In this document: piece by piece, positions 27,009 to 37,022 of the stretch | Layout of the letters: each line of letters opens with the position of its first letter | How positions within the stretch are numbered: the stretch's first letter is position 1 | From: CAYPLH01 sp964411505 | GTDB taxonomy: Bacteria > Bacillota > Clostridia > CAYPLH01 > DUMO01 | Assembly: GCA_964411505.1 (NCBI GenBank) | Contig: CAYPLH010000018.1 | Coordinates: 3,826-67,825 of the forward strand | Direction: 5' to 3' | Length of the DNA: 64,000 nucleotides | Made by a program: the position numbers and the translations under genes | Notes under the pieces: model-generated | The model's database searches: none | Told to the model about the DNA's origin: nothing | Seen by the model: the letters and a program-made list of their open reading frames with translations, nothing else

Positions 27009-28019
27009 TTATGAACGCTTGGCAATTGTAGCACCGAACCCTCTAAGCTCTTTAGCATAATCATTCAATAATGCAATAATATCTTCTTTGTTCGTCAGTT
27101 TGAAGATCATGTCTTTTACATAAGTGGAATTTCTCATACCCTTTAAATACCAAGCCACATGCTTTCTCATTTCAAGCACACCAGAGCGTTCATCTGTTAT
27201 ATCTATCAACATATTCATATGCCGGATGATGGTATTTATCTTTTCCTCAAAAGAAGGTTCTAGAATCGATTCTCCCGTTTTTAAGTAATGAACAGTTCTT
27301 TCAAAAATCCATGGATTCCCCCTTGCACCTCTGCCAACCATCACAGCGTCACATCCAGTTTCGTTAAACATCCTTCTTGCATCCTCCGGCTCAAATATAT
27401 CACCGTTGCCAATGACAGGAATGGATAGCGCTTGCTTCAGCTCCCGGATAATATCCCAATCAGCTTTTCCGCTATAGAACTGCTGGCGTGTGCGACCATG
27501 GAGAGTCACTGCCAAGGCTCCGCTCTGCTCTGCTATTCTCCCTATTTCCACCGCATTAATACTGTCATCATCCCATCCTTTTCGGATCTTTACAGTAACA
27601 GGCTTTTGGGTAGCCCTTACCACTGACTCAATTATTCTGCCTGCCAAAAGAGGGTCTTTCATTAGTGCACTGCCTTCACCATTCTTAGTAATCTTCGGGG
27701 TAGGACAGCCCATATTAATGTCAATAATGCTTGCATCTGAATCAGATAGCTGTTTCGCGATTTCTGCCATTATATGGGGTTCAGATCCAAAAATCTGTAT
27801 GACGCAAGGTTTTTCTTCATGATTAATTTCTGCAATCTTTAAGGTTTTCTCACTACTATAGTGCATCCCTTTTGCACTAATCATCTCGGTATATACAAGT
27901 CCTGCGCCATGCTCCCTGCATAAAATTCTAAAGGGCATATCAGTTACACCTGCCATGGGCGCAAGAAAAATATTGTTTTTCGGTATCACATTGCCTATTT
28001 TAATTCTGTCTTTATTCAT
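27009..28019 (-). CDS. dusB: tRNA-dihydrouridine synthase
   Basis: 336 residues, full-length TIM-barrel flavoenzyme that reduces uridine in the tRNA D-loop. Motifs: APMAGVTDMPFR, DINMGCPTPKITKNGEGSAL with the catalytic Cys, TVKIRKGWDD, LHGRTRQQFYSGKADW, GNGDIF and GRGARGNPW. The stop lies two bases from the convergent amidase stop, leaving no room for a terminator. There is no clear Shine-Dalgarno before ATG 28019. A TATAAT on the minus strand at 28028-28033 would place the transcript start almost at the ATG, so a leaderless mRNA is possible. Confidence 0.92.
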   Translation of the reverse strand: MNKDRIKIGNVIPKNNIFLAPMAGVTDMPFRILCREHGAGLVYTEMISAKGMHYSSEKTLKIAEINHEEKPCVIQIFGSEPHIMAEIAKQLSDSDASIIDINMGCPTPKITKNGEGSALMKDPLLAGRIIESVVRATQKPVTVKIRKGWDDDSINAVEIGRIAEQSGALAVTLHGRTRQQFYSGKADWDIIRELKQALSIPVIGNGDIFEPEDARRMFNETGCDAVMVGRGARGNPWIFERTVHYLKTGESILEPSFEEKINTIIRHMNMLIDITDERSGVLEMRKHVAWYLKGMRNSTYVKDMIFKLTNKEDIIALLNDYAKELRGFGATIAKRS

Positions 28020-28079
28020 ATGTTCATATTATACAATAAAATTCGGTTTTGCAGTAGGTAAATACATGAAAATCAGGTA

Positions 28080-28108
28080 TTGACTTTTAAAGTATAACTG
28101 TATACAAT
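28080..28108 (+). promoter_or_regulatory. sigma-A-type promoter for Re-citrate-synthase-like gene
   Basis: TTGACT (28080-28085), 17 bases, TACAAT (28103-28108). The mRNA leader would be about 165 bases long. Confidence 0.6.
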
Positions 28109-28278
28109 TATAAAAATCCTCCATGTGAGGTAATAGCCATGATTAAACATAGATTAAACATCTATACCTGATTTTAAATTCTGATAACACAAATAAAAGG
28201 TGCAGATTATTATGGTTTGCAGTTTAAATTATGCAAAGCGTCATATTTTTGTTACCATTTTTAAAAGGAGGCGTGCAT

Positions 28279-29646
28279 ATGTTAGAATTTAGCAAAAAGA
28301 CAAACACTTTGGAGCAGTCAGTCTATAAATATAGCTTACAAGATGTAAAAGAACCGAATCTCTACAGGTTCCTTTATCCTTATGATGAAATCCCAAAGAT
28401 TCCATTCAATCACCGTAGGGTTCCTATGAATGTGCCTGAAGAGTTATGGATCACCGATACAACATTCAGAGACGGTCAACAATCAAGAACCCCGTATACA
28501 ACTAAACAAATTGTGGATGTATATGATATGCTTCATAGACTCAGCGGTGAAAAAGGCATTATACGGCAAACAGAGTTTTTTATATACAGTGATAATGATA
28601 GAAATGCTTTATATAAATGCATGGAAAGAGGTTACAAGTACCCAGAAGTTACTACATGGATACGCGCTACCAAAAATGATTTTAAACTTGTAAAAGATAT
28701 CGGGATTAAAGAAACCGGGATATTAGTCAGTTGTTCTGATTATCATATCTTCAAGAAACTCAACATGAGCCGTCAGCAAGCGGCAGATCATTACCTTGGA
28801 GTGGTAAAGGATGCGTTGTCCTATGGTATTAAACCAAGATGTCATCTTGAGGATCTCACCAGAGCAGACTTTTATGGTTTTGTGGTTCCATTTGTAAATG
28901 AGTTGATGCACCTCGCAGAAGAAGCGGGCATTCCCATTAAAATACGTGCATGCGACACAATGGGGTATGGCATTCCTTATCCTGGAGTAGCGCTTCCACG
29001 AAGTGTTCCTGGAATTATCTACGGACTGTGTCACTATTCAGGAGTTCCTTCTTTTGAACTGGAATGGCATGGTCACAACGATTTTTATAAAGGCGTTGCA
29101 AACGCTGTAACTGCATGGCTATACGGTGCATCAGCAGTTAATTGTGCCTTGCTTGGTATAGGTGAACGTACTGGAAATGTACCTACCGAGGCAATGGTAT
29201 TTGAGTATGCAAGTCTTAAGGGTACAACAGATGGAATGGATACCACTGTTATCACAGAAATAGCAGAGTATTTTGAAAAGGAAATGGGATATGAAATTCC
29301 ACCAATGACACCTTTTGTAGGTAAAAACTTTAACGTTACAAGAGCAGGCATCCATGCTGACGGTCTTTTAAAAGATGAGGAAATTTACAATATCTTTGAC
29401 ACGTCCAAAATTCTTAACCGTCCTCCGATGGTTGCCGTAACCAATCTATCTGGGCTCGCTGGTATTGCTCATTGGATTAATACCTTCTATAAACTAGATA
29501 GCCAGTCGAAGGTTGATAAAAAAGAGCCCTTTGTCGCAAAGATCAAAGGTTGGATTGATACAGAATTTGCAAATGGAAGAGTTGCTGCCGTTAGTGACGA
29601 AGAACTTGAAAAGTTGGTTTTAAAATATGCACCTGACAGATTTTAA
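28279..29646 (+). CDS. Re-citrate synthase-like / isopropylmalate-homocitrate synthase family
   Basis: 455 residues from ATG 28279, with AAAGGAGG upstream; an earlier ATG at 28231 lacks a site. It is an HMGL-like TIM barrel with TDTTFRDGQQSR (metal Asp and catalytic Arg), CHLEDLTRADFYG, ACDTMGYG and ELEWHGHNDFYKG with the metal His pair. It lacks the C-terminal leucine-binding domain of true LeuA. The combination matches the clade that contains the Re-citrate synthase of Clostridium kluyveri, which condenses acetyl-CoA and oxaloacetate in anaerobes. Homocitrate or citramalate synthase remain possible. It is monocistronic, with a terminator just downstream. Confidence 0.72.
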   Translation: MLEFSKKTNTLEQSVYKYSLQDVKEPNLYRFLYPYDEIPKIPFNHRRVPMNVPEELWITDTTFRDGQQSRTPYTTKQIVDVYDMLHRLSGEKGIIRQTEFFIYSDNDRNALYKCMERGYKYPEVTTWIRATKNDFKLVKDIGIKETGILVSCSDYHIFKKLNMSRQQAADHYLGVVKDALSYGIKPRCHLEDLTRADFYGFVVPFVNELMHLAEEAGIPIKIRACDTMGYGIPYPGVALPRSVPGIIYGLCHYSGVPSFELEWHGHNDFYKGVANAVTAWLYGASAVNCALLGIGERTGNVPTEAMVFEYASLKGTTDGMDTTVITEIAEYFEKEMGYEIPPMTPFVGKNFNVTRAGIHADGLLKDEEIYNIFDTSKILNRPPMVAVTNLSGLAGIAHWINTFYKLDSQSKVDKKEPFVAKIKGWIDTEFANGRVAAVSDEELEKLVLKYAPDRF

Positions 29647-29699
29647 AAAATAGATGGTTAAAGTGTGCCTTCCTATATAATGACGAAGTAATATATGTT

Positions 29700-29735
29700 T
29701 GAGCTGCTTTTTAGCAGCTCATTCTTCATCTTTTT
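29700..29735 (+). terminator. rho-independent terminator
   Basis: GAGCTGCT (29701-29708) and AGCAGCTC (29713-29720) form an 8-bp stem with a TTTT loop, extended by one T-A pair. A T-rich tract follows. Confidence 0.7.
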
Positions 29736-29786
29736 CTTGTAATAAAACATGTCTTTTTTGCATACATCTTAATGGGGTGATCAAAT

Positions 29787-30425
29787 ATGTTTATTTTTAC
29801 ATTGAATGCAAGAAAGGCTATTCTTTTTTTGATACTAGCACTAATATTGGTTTTTCTTCTCGGAATATTTTTTTTCATAGAGCGACCACAAAAGGATGTG
29901 AAAAACTCCGAAATTGTTGCATGTAGTGCCAACCTTGACAATTCAAAATTTGTTGCATTCCTTGCATCCTCCGATTCTGAACAAAAAAATATAGAAATCT
30001 TTGATATAATTCGAGGAGAAGTTATAAAGGTTAAATCGCTGACAGAAGAAGTAAGAACCCTGTCAGCATCATATGTGCGTAATGTAAAAAGCCTGTACGT
30101 TAAAGTTAATGCCTTCCCCAACAAAGGCTATATAGTAAAGATACCTCAGGTTCCACCCCTAAAAACACAGAAGCCATTGTTCACCGATTACGGTATAAAC
30201 ACAATTAGTGAATTGTTCGTTATTTTTCCTGAACAAGAAGTGCCTTATTTACTTGTACTTGATAAAAAATATAACCCTTTTTTCTACAACTTTGAAGGAA
30301 ATACTGAAAAGCTCTTATCACTGATCGAGTTGGAAATGGCGTCCCAGGCAGGGATCGAACCCGCATCAGTGGAACCGGAATCCACTACCTTATCCATTAG
30401 GCCACTGGGACAGATGATTTTTTAA
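29787..30425 (+). CDS. unknown membrane-anchored protein; 3' end runs through antisense tRNA
   Basis: 212 residues, not recognised. One N-terminal membrane segment (10-32) is followed by a small extracytoplasmic domain (about 40-180) of alternating beta-like stretches. ATG 29787 has GGGGTG upstream. The last 25 or so residues are read from the complement of tRNA-Arg, so they are probably not selected as protein and the native C-terminus may have been lost when the tRNA gene arrived or the stop decayed. A conserved domain is not visible. Confidence 0.6.
   Translation: MFIFTLNARKAILFLILALILVFLLGIFFFIERPQKDVKNSEIVACSANLDNSKFVAFLASSDSEQKNIEIFDIIRGEVIKVKSLTEEVRTLSASYVRNVKSLYVKVNAFPNKGYIVKIPQVPPLKTQKPLFTDYGINTISELFVIFPEQEVPYLLVLDKKYNPFFYNFEGNTEKLLSLIELEMASQAGIEPASVEPESTTLSIRPLGQMIF
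30337..30411 (-). tRNA. tRNA-Arg (anticodon CCG)
   Basis: The minus strand folds as a complete cloverleaf. The acceptor arm is GTCCCAG paired with CTGGGAC, the anticodon stem GTGGA/TCCAC encloses the loop TTCCGGT, the T-arm contains GGTTCGATCC, and a genomic CCA is present. The anticodon CCG reads arginine CGG codons. Confidence 0.95.
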
Positions 30426-30515
30426 AAACTTTCTGTATGCAAATTATATTATACAACATTCCTCTTAAAAATCAAGGTGCATATCACAGCTTCGTCAATC
30501 CGCTTTTTTAGCTAC

Positions 30516-30579
30516 AGTTACTGTTCAAAGTACATTATTTTATGAACAATATCTCTTTAGCTGCCTGTAAACAGTAACT
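30516..30579. repeat. short inverted-repeat element
   Basis: AGTTACTGTT (30516-30525) and AACAGTAACT (30570-30579) form a perfect 10-bp inverted repeat. A nested TGTTCA/TGAACA pair (30522-30527, 30542-30547) lies inside. The right part shares ATCTCTTTAGCT-x-CCTGT with 52173-52190 and, inverted and diverged, with 45665-45694. It could also act as a terminator for the ABC operon ending at 30605. Confidence 0.45.
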
Positions 30580-30604
30580 TTACACATGAATAAATAATCT
30601 TCCC

Positions 30605-31249
30605 TTATAGCATAAGCTTTACAAGCCAGTTACTGATAATATATTCAAGAGCAAGTCCTTCTAAATACGACCACATAAAAACAGCTAGAAAAACAATGAT
30701 CACAAATTCAAATCCAGCTTTGTATAATGCACTTACACCATGGGTAATTATGCAGTTAAACCAGACCTGAATAACGCCATAGATTATTACAAGGCTCATT
30801 ATAATAACAGGTGTGTATTCATCAGGGGGAATTTTAAAATATGCAAAGCTCGATATTAAATTAAGTGGTAAAACTGGAATATGAGCTAAAATATAAACCT
30901 TCATTAATATTATAACAGTAGGATTAAAGGATTCCTTAGATTCTTTTTCTTCGAGGCGTTTTTGAGTACCAAATTTCTTGCTTAAAAACCCGAATAAGTC
31001 AAACATTGGCCATGAAAACAAAAAGACATCCATCGAACCAGCAATAATCAAAATAATCAATGATAATACAATAGCAAGCACGACATCAAAAGCGGATTTT
31101 CCTAAATATAAATCCTCATAATGCTTATATAAGTATGCGTACATGTCAATCGCACCCACGAAAAATATGCCTGCAATTAGAGTTTCCTTTTTATCAGTAA
31201 GTCTTTGAAAAAGACTTTTAGGCAAAAGTAAAATGTTTAATAACTTCAT
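30605..31249 (-). CDS. integral membrane protein, possibly Yip1-like
   Basis: 214 residues from ATG 31249, with GGAGG five bases upstream. Five hydrophobic segments are visible (about 25-45, 55-80, 115-140, 150-170, 180-205), with a charged cytoplasmic loop KKFGTQKRLEEKESKES between the second and third. This resembles clostridial Yip1-domain membrane proteins but no signature residue confirms it. It is the last gene of a five-gene ABC export operon. Its role there is unknown. Confidence 0.65.
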   Translation of the reverse strand: MKLLNILLLPKSLFQRLTDKKETLIAGIFFVGAIDMYAYLYKHYEDLYLGKSAFDVVLAIVLSLIILIIAGSMDVFLFSWPMFDLFGFLSKKFGTQKRLEEKESKESFNPTVIILMKVYILAHIPVLPLNLISSFAYFKIPPDEYTPVIIMSLVIIYGVIQVWFNCIITHGVSALYKAGFEFVIIVFLAVFMWSYLEGLALEYIISNWLVKLML

Positions 31250-31281
31250 TAGTGCCTCCATAAGCTGCCTTTATAATCAGT

Positions 31282-32499
31282 TTATCTATTAATTTTTTCA
31301 ACTTGTAAACCTGTTCTTACTATAATATAACTTATTGGGAGTAAAATCAATGGAATAATTAACAATATGCCAAACGTTTCCAATACGCCTTTGGTCAATT
31401 CTGGGTTTATAATCAAGCTGTTTATGGCATAAAGCGTCCATCCTTGCGGTGTAAATCTCGAAAGTGCTTGAATCCTTTGAGGCACATCTACAAAGTTCCA
31501 AAAACAACCTCCTATAAATCCGGTCACTAAGGCCAAAAAGGGTGCAGCGGATTGTAATTGTGCAGAAGTTTTCAGAATAGAAGAAAGAAACATACCAATA
31601 GAAATAACACAAATCAAATAAGCTGCCATAACTAAATAGGACAATACGCTAGTAAAAAGTACAACTCCAAAGACAAGCCTGATAATAACAGCAAAAAGTA
31701 AAATCTGCAATATACCTGAAATAAAAATAGCAATGATATTTGCCGCATACGTTAGAAAAAGTGCATCAATGCATGCAATAAGTCTTTTTAGCGTGCCGTT
31801 CGTTCTTTCTTCAATCAGCCAACCACTGCAAAACAGTATATATAGCATAATAAACGCAGTAATTATTCCTGCAGAAGTCGCAGTTGCAGCAGGCATGTAG
31901 AAGCCTTGCTTGTCCGGCTCGCCTCCTTTAATCTCGTAGTACTCCATTTTCATTAACGGCTCGGGCTCCCAAAAAGAATCTGTATATTCTATTACTTCGT
32001 TAAAAAGCTCATCTCCAGATACCTTACCAAGCTTCTTATAATTTGACACTACACTATTTGCAGCCATGTATCCCGAATGTATTCTCAAAACCTCACCAGC
32101 TACAATTTCTGCTATATATTCTGATGAATATGACGCAGGTGATTTTATAAAATCAATTAGTTCATTTGCGTTGCCTGCCTTTAATTTATCCGAAAACCCT
32201 TGCTTTATTAAAAACACAGCTTCCACCTTGTTTTGCATAAGTTCATCTCCAGCTTTATTGCGGTCAAGAATACTAACCGCCAGACCTTCCTTGCCTTGTA
32301 TCCTTTCTACAAGAAGCTGTGAATCATCAGAAATATCCTCATCTACCAGAACAACAGGCACTATTCCCAATTTTTCATGTCTTAGAGCAAGCCCTGTTGC
32401 TAGGGTGATGAAAACCGGTATGATAATCATTGCACATAAGAACACCTTATCACTTGCCATCATTTTAAGCTTATAATATACAATTGAGAATAACTTCAT
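31282..32499 (-). CDS. ABC-2 type permease
   Basis: 405 residues. One N-terminal membrane helix (18-40) is followed by a large extracytoplasmic region (45-210) and a C-terminal block of five or six helices (212-398), the usual ABC2_membrane_3 layout. The motif LIEERTNGTLKRL precedes the second helix group. It pairs with the similar permease at 32504-33721 and the ATPase at 35684-36418. Confidence 0.85.
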   Translation of the reverse strand: MKLFSIVYYKLKMMASDKVFLCAMIIIPVFITLATGLALRHEKLGIVPVVLVDEDISDDSQLLVERIQGKEGLAVSILDRNKAGDELMQNKVEAVFLIKQGFSDKLKAGNANELIDFIKSPASYSSEYIAEIVAGEVLRIHSGYMAANSVVSNYKKLGKVSGDELFNEVIEYTDSFWEPEPLMKMEYYEIKGGEPDKQGFYMPAATATSAGIITAFIMLYILFCSGWLIEERTNGTLKRLIACIDALFLTYAANIIAIFISGILQILLFAVIIRLVFGVVLFTSVLSYLVMAAYLICVISIGMFLSSILKTSAQLQSAAPFLALVTGFIGGCFWNFVDVPQRIQALSRFTPQGWTLYAINSLIINPELTKGVLETFGILLIIPLILLPISYIIVRTGLQVEKINR

Positions 32500-32503
32500 A
32501 TTA

Positions 32504-33721
32504 TCACTCGCCCGATCCTCTTAATTGCCAGTAATACAATGTACTTGCTATAGCCAGCATACAAAATCCCAAAGCTAAAATGGGTAAAGCATATCCACCC
32601 ACTTCGAGTGCTTTATTACCCGAGAAAATAACCATAAAACCTTCCATTGCCCATCGATTGATAGTCAGCTTACTCAAAAACTGTACAAAACCTGGCATTG
32701 ATGTTAATGGATAAATGTTTCCACCTATAACCGCCATAAGAAGTATTCCAAGGTTCCCAATCATGTCAGCTGATTTTGGTGTTCGAGATATTGACGAAAC
32801 CAGAAGCGACCAGCACGAAACAGCAAATAATACTGAACTAAACATAAAAATAACATTCTTATAACCTGAACCCCAATAATTTTTAAATAGTGAAACTGTT
32901 ATTATAAAAGTAGTAATAAATTGAACCGAAGACAAAAGCAAAGTTACTAAAAACTTTGACGCCATTATTTGCCATACCTTTGCCGCAGATGCCCTGAGCC
33001 TATCAAACAGCCCAAGTTCTCGTTCGGTAACAAGCATTTTAACACCCGGCATACCTGCAAACATAAGAAATATGACTAAAAGTGATGAAGTAAAATACTC
33101 AAAAGGCGTAAGATTAAGACCCGAAGGTGTTTGCACATTTCTAAATACCTTTCCTCTGACCATTGCTTCCATAACAACACGGGTTGCCGATTCTGTATAT
33201 TCCTGCTCAAGCTCAAGACCGGATACTCCCGCTTGTTTATTATAATAATAAATTGCATTTATAGCACTTTGTCCTGCAGAAACCAAATTGCATGCGCTTT
33301 GAACAAGGTTTCTAACTATAAAAGAATGCAGAGGCATATTAGCATTTCCTACAACCTTAATTGGTCTATTTTCTCCATGAGATACACTTGTTGTAAAATC
33401 TTGTGGGATGGTAATAAAAGCTGAAATATGATTATCCTCCAGCATAGAAACTGCCCTATCTTCTTGTAGAATCAAAATGTTTTTGAATATTCCAACTTCT
33501 TCAAGCTGTCTTATAACCATTCTTGATTGAGTAGTATCCTCTTTGTCCACTATAGCAATATCAAAAGGTTCAATAAAGGAGTTTTCCTTTATATAGTCTT
33601 TGAGGGTATATGCAAAGAGAGATATAAAAAGCACCGGCATCACCATTAGCAGTATAACGGCTTTCCAATCCTTCAAAAATAGTTTAAGATCGTTTTTGAA
33701 AATGGTAGTAAATGCTGACAT
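32504..33721 (-). CDS. ABC-2 type permease
   Basis: 405 residues from ATG 33721. A longer frame begins at a TTG at 33763 and looks less likely. The layout matches its downstream neighbour: helix at 20-40, extracytoplasmic domain to about 210, then the helix block. The motif MLVTERELGLFDRLRAS resembles the coupling region of drug and lantibiotic-type ABC-2 permeases. It is four bases from the next permease, so they are co-translated and probably form a heterodimer. The substrate is unknown. Confidence 0.85.
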   Translation of the reverse strand: MSAFTTIFKNDLKLFLKDWKAVILLMVMPVLFISLFAYTLKDYIKENSFIEPFDIAIVDKEDTTQSRMVIRQLEEVGIFKNILILQEDRAVSMLEDNHISAFITIPQDFTTSVSHGENRPIKVVGNANMPLHSFIVRNLVQSACNLVSAGQSAINAIYYYNKQAGVSGLELEQEYTESATRVVMEAMVRGKVFRNVQTPSGLNLTPFEYFTSSLLVIFLMFAGMPGVKMLVTERELGLFDRLRASAAKVWQIMASKFLVTLLLSSVQFITTFIITVSLFKNYWGSGYKNVIFMFSSVLFAVSCWSLLVSSISRTPKSADMIGNLGILLMAVIGGNIYPLTSMPGFVQFLSKLTINRWAMEGFMVIFSGNKALEVGGYALPILALGFCMLAIASTLYYWQLRGSGE

Positions 33722-33845
33722 AAACCTCACTTGTCCCTTTTGTTTTTCTCTCTTATTTGTCAATGCTTCTTAACTTTTTCGTGCTTATCTTATGTTTATG
33801 TTATCAACCTGTCCAACTGACCGTCTGATATACCTTTCAACAAAC

Positions 33846-35594
33846 TCATTTCCCGGGCAAACTCATTAAGCTGTCTATAATCTGTTTATTCTTCAAATAA
33901 AACATTCCGAACGACATCAGAACTCTATTTTCAAGGCTTTCCATATCTTGCATAGAAAACTCGTTAAGATCAATAGTTTCCTTTCCCAAAAGGTCAGTAA
34001 CTGCAACCTCTTCTATCTCAAATATATTTCTTTTATTAACATTCAGCATAAAACCAAAAGCTTCAAAATTAAACGAAGGCATGCAAAAATCCGCCTCAAG
34101 GGTAATTGATTTGTCCTGAGTTTTGAATTTCTCATTTTCTGTTTGCTCAAGTCTAAGTACACCATTAATTTTATTGTGAACTTCGGTACTCTTATCTGTT
34201 ATTTCAATATCGTAGTTTATATTCTTAATTTCCATTAAGGTTAGATTATCAAGCTTATCATCAAAACCTAACCGAAGCGAAATGTTCATGCTGTTATCCT
34301 CACACATAAAATTAAATGTTGAAACCTTTTGAGTTGGGGCATCTTCCCCTACCTTTTTGGTCGATATTTCAAATGCCCATGGCTCATCTGCGTCAATTTT
34401 CACATCAACAAAGCTGTCACAGATATTATTTGACGTATTGTATGTACCAGAATGCAGCCTTATGACCTTTTTAGGCTCGCTTCCAAACACAAAGGGCAAT
34501 GTAATCTTCCTGTCAACAATGTTTCCTTTTTTATCAATTAGAACACTCATGGTTACCTCTTCTGGAAAAGTACATGCCGAGACAAAGTTGTATAATAAAC
34601 CTTTGAATGACTCTGGGTTACTCATTATTTCTAAGGACTGAGAATAATAAGAATCCGCGCCTATAAAATTTGCTATTTGCAAAATCCCCGTTTCATCAAG
34701 GTATTTAACCACCGAAGATAGGTTCCCATATACAAGCTTCATGAATTTTTCATCTTCTAAAGCTGTGTCTGTTAGTTGCTTTAGTAGTGACTTAAACTTT
34801 TCACCACTGAGTTTTACGATTATTTCCTTTACCTTAATATTCTTATCATCAACTTGTAAGCTTGAAATTTCACCATATTTTATATATTCCTCACCATTAA
34901 TGGTTTGAGAGCTTTTACCCTCACTTTCTTTTGATTGTGCAGTTTGTTTCGTATCATTAGTCAAGAATGCCTTTAAAAATTCGCCTAATTCACCTGCTAA
35001 ATCATTGATTTCAGGTTCAGAATAATAGATGCTTTTTAAAAGCCCCGAAGAATTAAATAGTTTAAGAGGTTCAATGAACCTTATCCCGTATCTTTGTGAA
35101 ATAAGACTGTATATATGTTCCAATCTGTCTTTATTGATGTTTAGCCAAGTTTCAGGCATAATAACCGGTACTGAAAGCCATATTCTCTGTTCATCTTTTA
35201 ATGCCCTTACGTCAACAAGCGGAGTATCTGCCATATATAGCGATAAATCGGATTTGGCTTTATTCCCTTCAGCATCATTTTTCGTACTAATTCCAATTTT
35301 AACATTATTCAAAAGAGATACTGTATTCTTAATGTTTTCAGGCATTGCATCAGCATTCATTAGAGTTCGAATTTCAATTTCGCTACTATGCCTCCCAGAT
35401 AAATATGGTATATTCTCCTCATAGAACTTATTATAATTATTTTTATATGTATCTATGTACCCTTTGAGGCTCTTTCCTTCAACTTCAAAATAATAAAGAT
35501 GTGCGAGTCTGTACTCAAGCGCATAGTACAACGCCGCCCCTCCTGCAGTCAGTATTAATAAAGCAGCAATTATAATTATAGATTTTTTGTTCAT
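33846..35594 (-). CDS. unknown membrane-anchored extracytoplasmic protein in ABC operon
   Basis: 582 residues. An N-terminal membrane segment (5-27) with a positive start (MNKKS) anchors a large, mostly beta-rich domain outside the membrane. There is no lipobox cysteine and I recognise no catalytic motif. It lies between the ATPase and permease genes, so it is probably an accessory of the exporter, such as a substrate-handling or sensing subunit. Similar single-pass proteins occur beside ABC-2 systems in Firmicutes. The function is unknown. Confidence 0.7.
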   Translation of the reverse strand: MNKKSIIIIAALLILTAGGAALYYALEYRLAHLYYFEVEGKSLKGYIDTYKNNYNKFYEENIPYLSGRHSSEIEIRTLMNADAMPENIKNTVSLLNNVKIGISTKNDAEGNKAKSDLSLYMADTPLVDVRALKDEQRIWLSVPVIMPETWLNINKDRLEHIYSLISQRYGIRFIEPLKLFNSSGLLKSIYYSEPEINDLAGELGEFLKAFLTNDTKQTAQSKESEGKSSQTINGEEYIKYGEISSLQVDDKNIKVKEIIVKLSGEKFKSLLKQLTDTALEDEKFMKLVYGNLSSVVKYLDETGILQIANFIGADSYYSQSLEIMSNPESFKGLLYNFVSACTFPEEVTMSVLIDKKGNIVDRKITLPFVFGSEPKKVIRLHSGTYNTSNNICDSFVDVKIDADEPWAFEISTKKVGEDAPTQKVSTFNFMCEDNSMNISLRLGFDDKLDNLTLMEIKNINYDIEITDKSTEVHNKINGVLRLEQTENEKFKTQDKSITLEADFCMPSFNFEAFGFMLNVNKRNIFEIEEVAVTDLLGKETIDLNEFSMQDMESLENRVLMSFGMFYLKNKQIIDSLMSLPGK

Positions 35595-35683
35595 ACAACC
35601 TCTCCTGTAAATTTCTTATTAGTACTACTGTTTCTAAATAGCATCATTTGGTATGATGCTATTTGGTATTGTACCATTTTTGG

Positions 35684-36418
35684 TTAATCTGAACCTCCAA
35701 AAACTGATATCATTACTTCTTCAAGATCGTCATGTCCATAATAATTTAAAATTTCTTTTTTTGTACCAGAAAGCTTAACTTGACCGTTATGAAGAAGTGT
35801 AAATCTGTCACAAAGTGAAGATAGCTCATTGATATAATGACTAGTTATCACTATAGTACATCCCTTATGTTTTAGATCAAGAAGTGCATCCAGAATATAT
35901 TTTTTAGAAAGTATATCTACACCTACAACAGGTTCATCCATAACAATTATTTCTGGACTATGAATCAACCCAACAGCAATATTTAACCTACGTTTCATTC
36001 CGCCTGAATATTCGTCTACCTTCTGTTTTGCCCTTTTATCAAGCTGCACAATTTTTAGCACCTCTTGTATCCTCTTCTTTTTCAAAGGTCCTCTAAGTCC
36101 ATATACTCCAGCCCAAAAGTTAAGATTATCAAGTCCTGAAAGCATTGGATAAAGAGCAATATCCTGAGGCACATAGCCAAGCATGCTTTTTATTTTACCC
36201 GACTGTTTTGATACACTGTATCCATTTACATAGATGTCCCCTTGCGTAGGCTTTGTTAGTCCGGTAAGAATTGATATAAATGTTGACTTGCCTGCAGCAT
36301 TCGGACCCACAAGTCCATAAATTTCACCTTTTCTTATCTCAAGATTAATATTGTCAAGAGCAGTGAACTTTCCGTATTTTTTTACCAGGTTCTTTACATC
36401 GATTACCCTATCACTCAT
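35684..36418 (-). CDS. ABC transporter ATP-binding protein
   Basis: 244 residues, single ATPase domain: Walker A GPNAAGKST, Q-loop VPQDIALYP, signature YSGGMKRRL, Walker B IIVMDEPVVGVD and switch His in TSHYI. The type belongs with ABC-2 exporters. It is the first gene of the operon. A TATAAT lies at 36454-36459 on the minus strand but without a convincing -35. Confidence 0.9.
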   Translation of the reverse strand: MSDRVIDVKNLVKKYGKFTALDNINLEIRKGEIYGLVGPNAAGKSTFISILTGLTKPTQGDIYVNGYSVSKQSGKIKSMLGYVPQDIALYPMLSGLDNLNFWAGVYGLRGPLKKKRIQEVLKIVQLDKRAKQKVDEYSGGMKRRLNIAVGLIHSPEIIVMDEPVVGVDILSKKYILDALLDLKHKGCTIVITSHYINELSSLCDRFTLLHNGQVKLSGTKKEILNYYGHDDLEEVMISVFGGSD

Positions 36419-36558
36419 TTTTACCCTCGTACATTATTAAATTTCATAATACTATTATACAAGAGATTTGACATGTTTAGCATAGAAATTTGAAAATCTT
36501 ATAAAAAGATAACGCAGATGATTCCCGCCAAATTTTCTAAAATCAAGTTAACCCTAAG

Positions 36559-36912
36559 CTACACTATTCTGGTAAGGATATAAAACAGAAGCAGAATACT
36601 GCCTGTTAAAACAGAATTAATTACCACATTGGTCAAAAAGCCTTTTTTTCGTCTGAGTTTCGGATGCTTTTCATTCCCAAAAGCTTCTACACCTTTTACA
36701 TTATTTTGCTTAATGTATTCACTTATTATATCTTCTGCCTCTTTTAAGAGGTATTCGTTCTTCCACTTTGCCTTCTTTTTTGATGAATCAGGCTTAGCGT
36801 TGTTTCCAACGGCATTCTCCGGCTCATTCTTAAGTATCAAAATTGCCTCTTCTATTACGTTGGAAGGAATATTTTTTATCACTACTATTTTTTTTGAAAT
36901 TCCATTAACCAT
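36559..36912 (-). CDS. small tail-anchored protein of unknown function
   Basis: 117 residues from ATG 36912, with GGAGG five bases upstream. A soluble N-terminal part (SKKIVVIKNIPSNVIEEAILIL) resembles a small beta-alpha unit, followed by a basic linker (KKKAKWK, KHPKLRRKKG) and a C-terminal membrane helix (97-115). It lies downstream of spoIIE. Nothing identifies its function. Confidence 0.65.
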   Translation of the reverse strand: MVNGISKKIVVIKNIPSNVIEEAILILKNEPENAVGNNAKPDSSKKKAKWKNEYLLKEAEDIISEYIKQNNVKGVEAFGNEKHPKLRRKKGFLTNVVINSVLTGSILLLFYILTRIV

Positions 36913-37022
36913 AAAAGCCTCCGCCAAAATCCAAACATTGGAACACTTTTTCCACAAAGGTAGTTTATGTTAGTTTTCAGCTATTATACATATTTTATAA
37001 ATCATCTCATTTTATGATTGCC

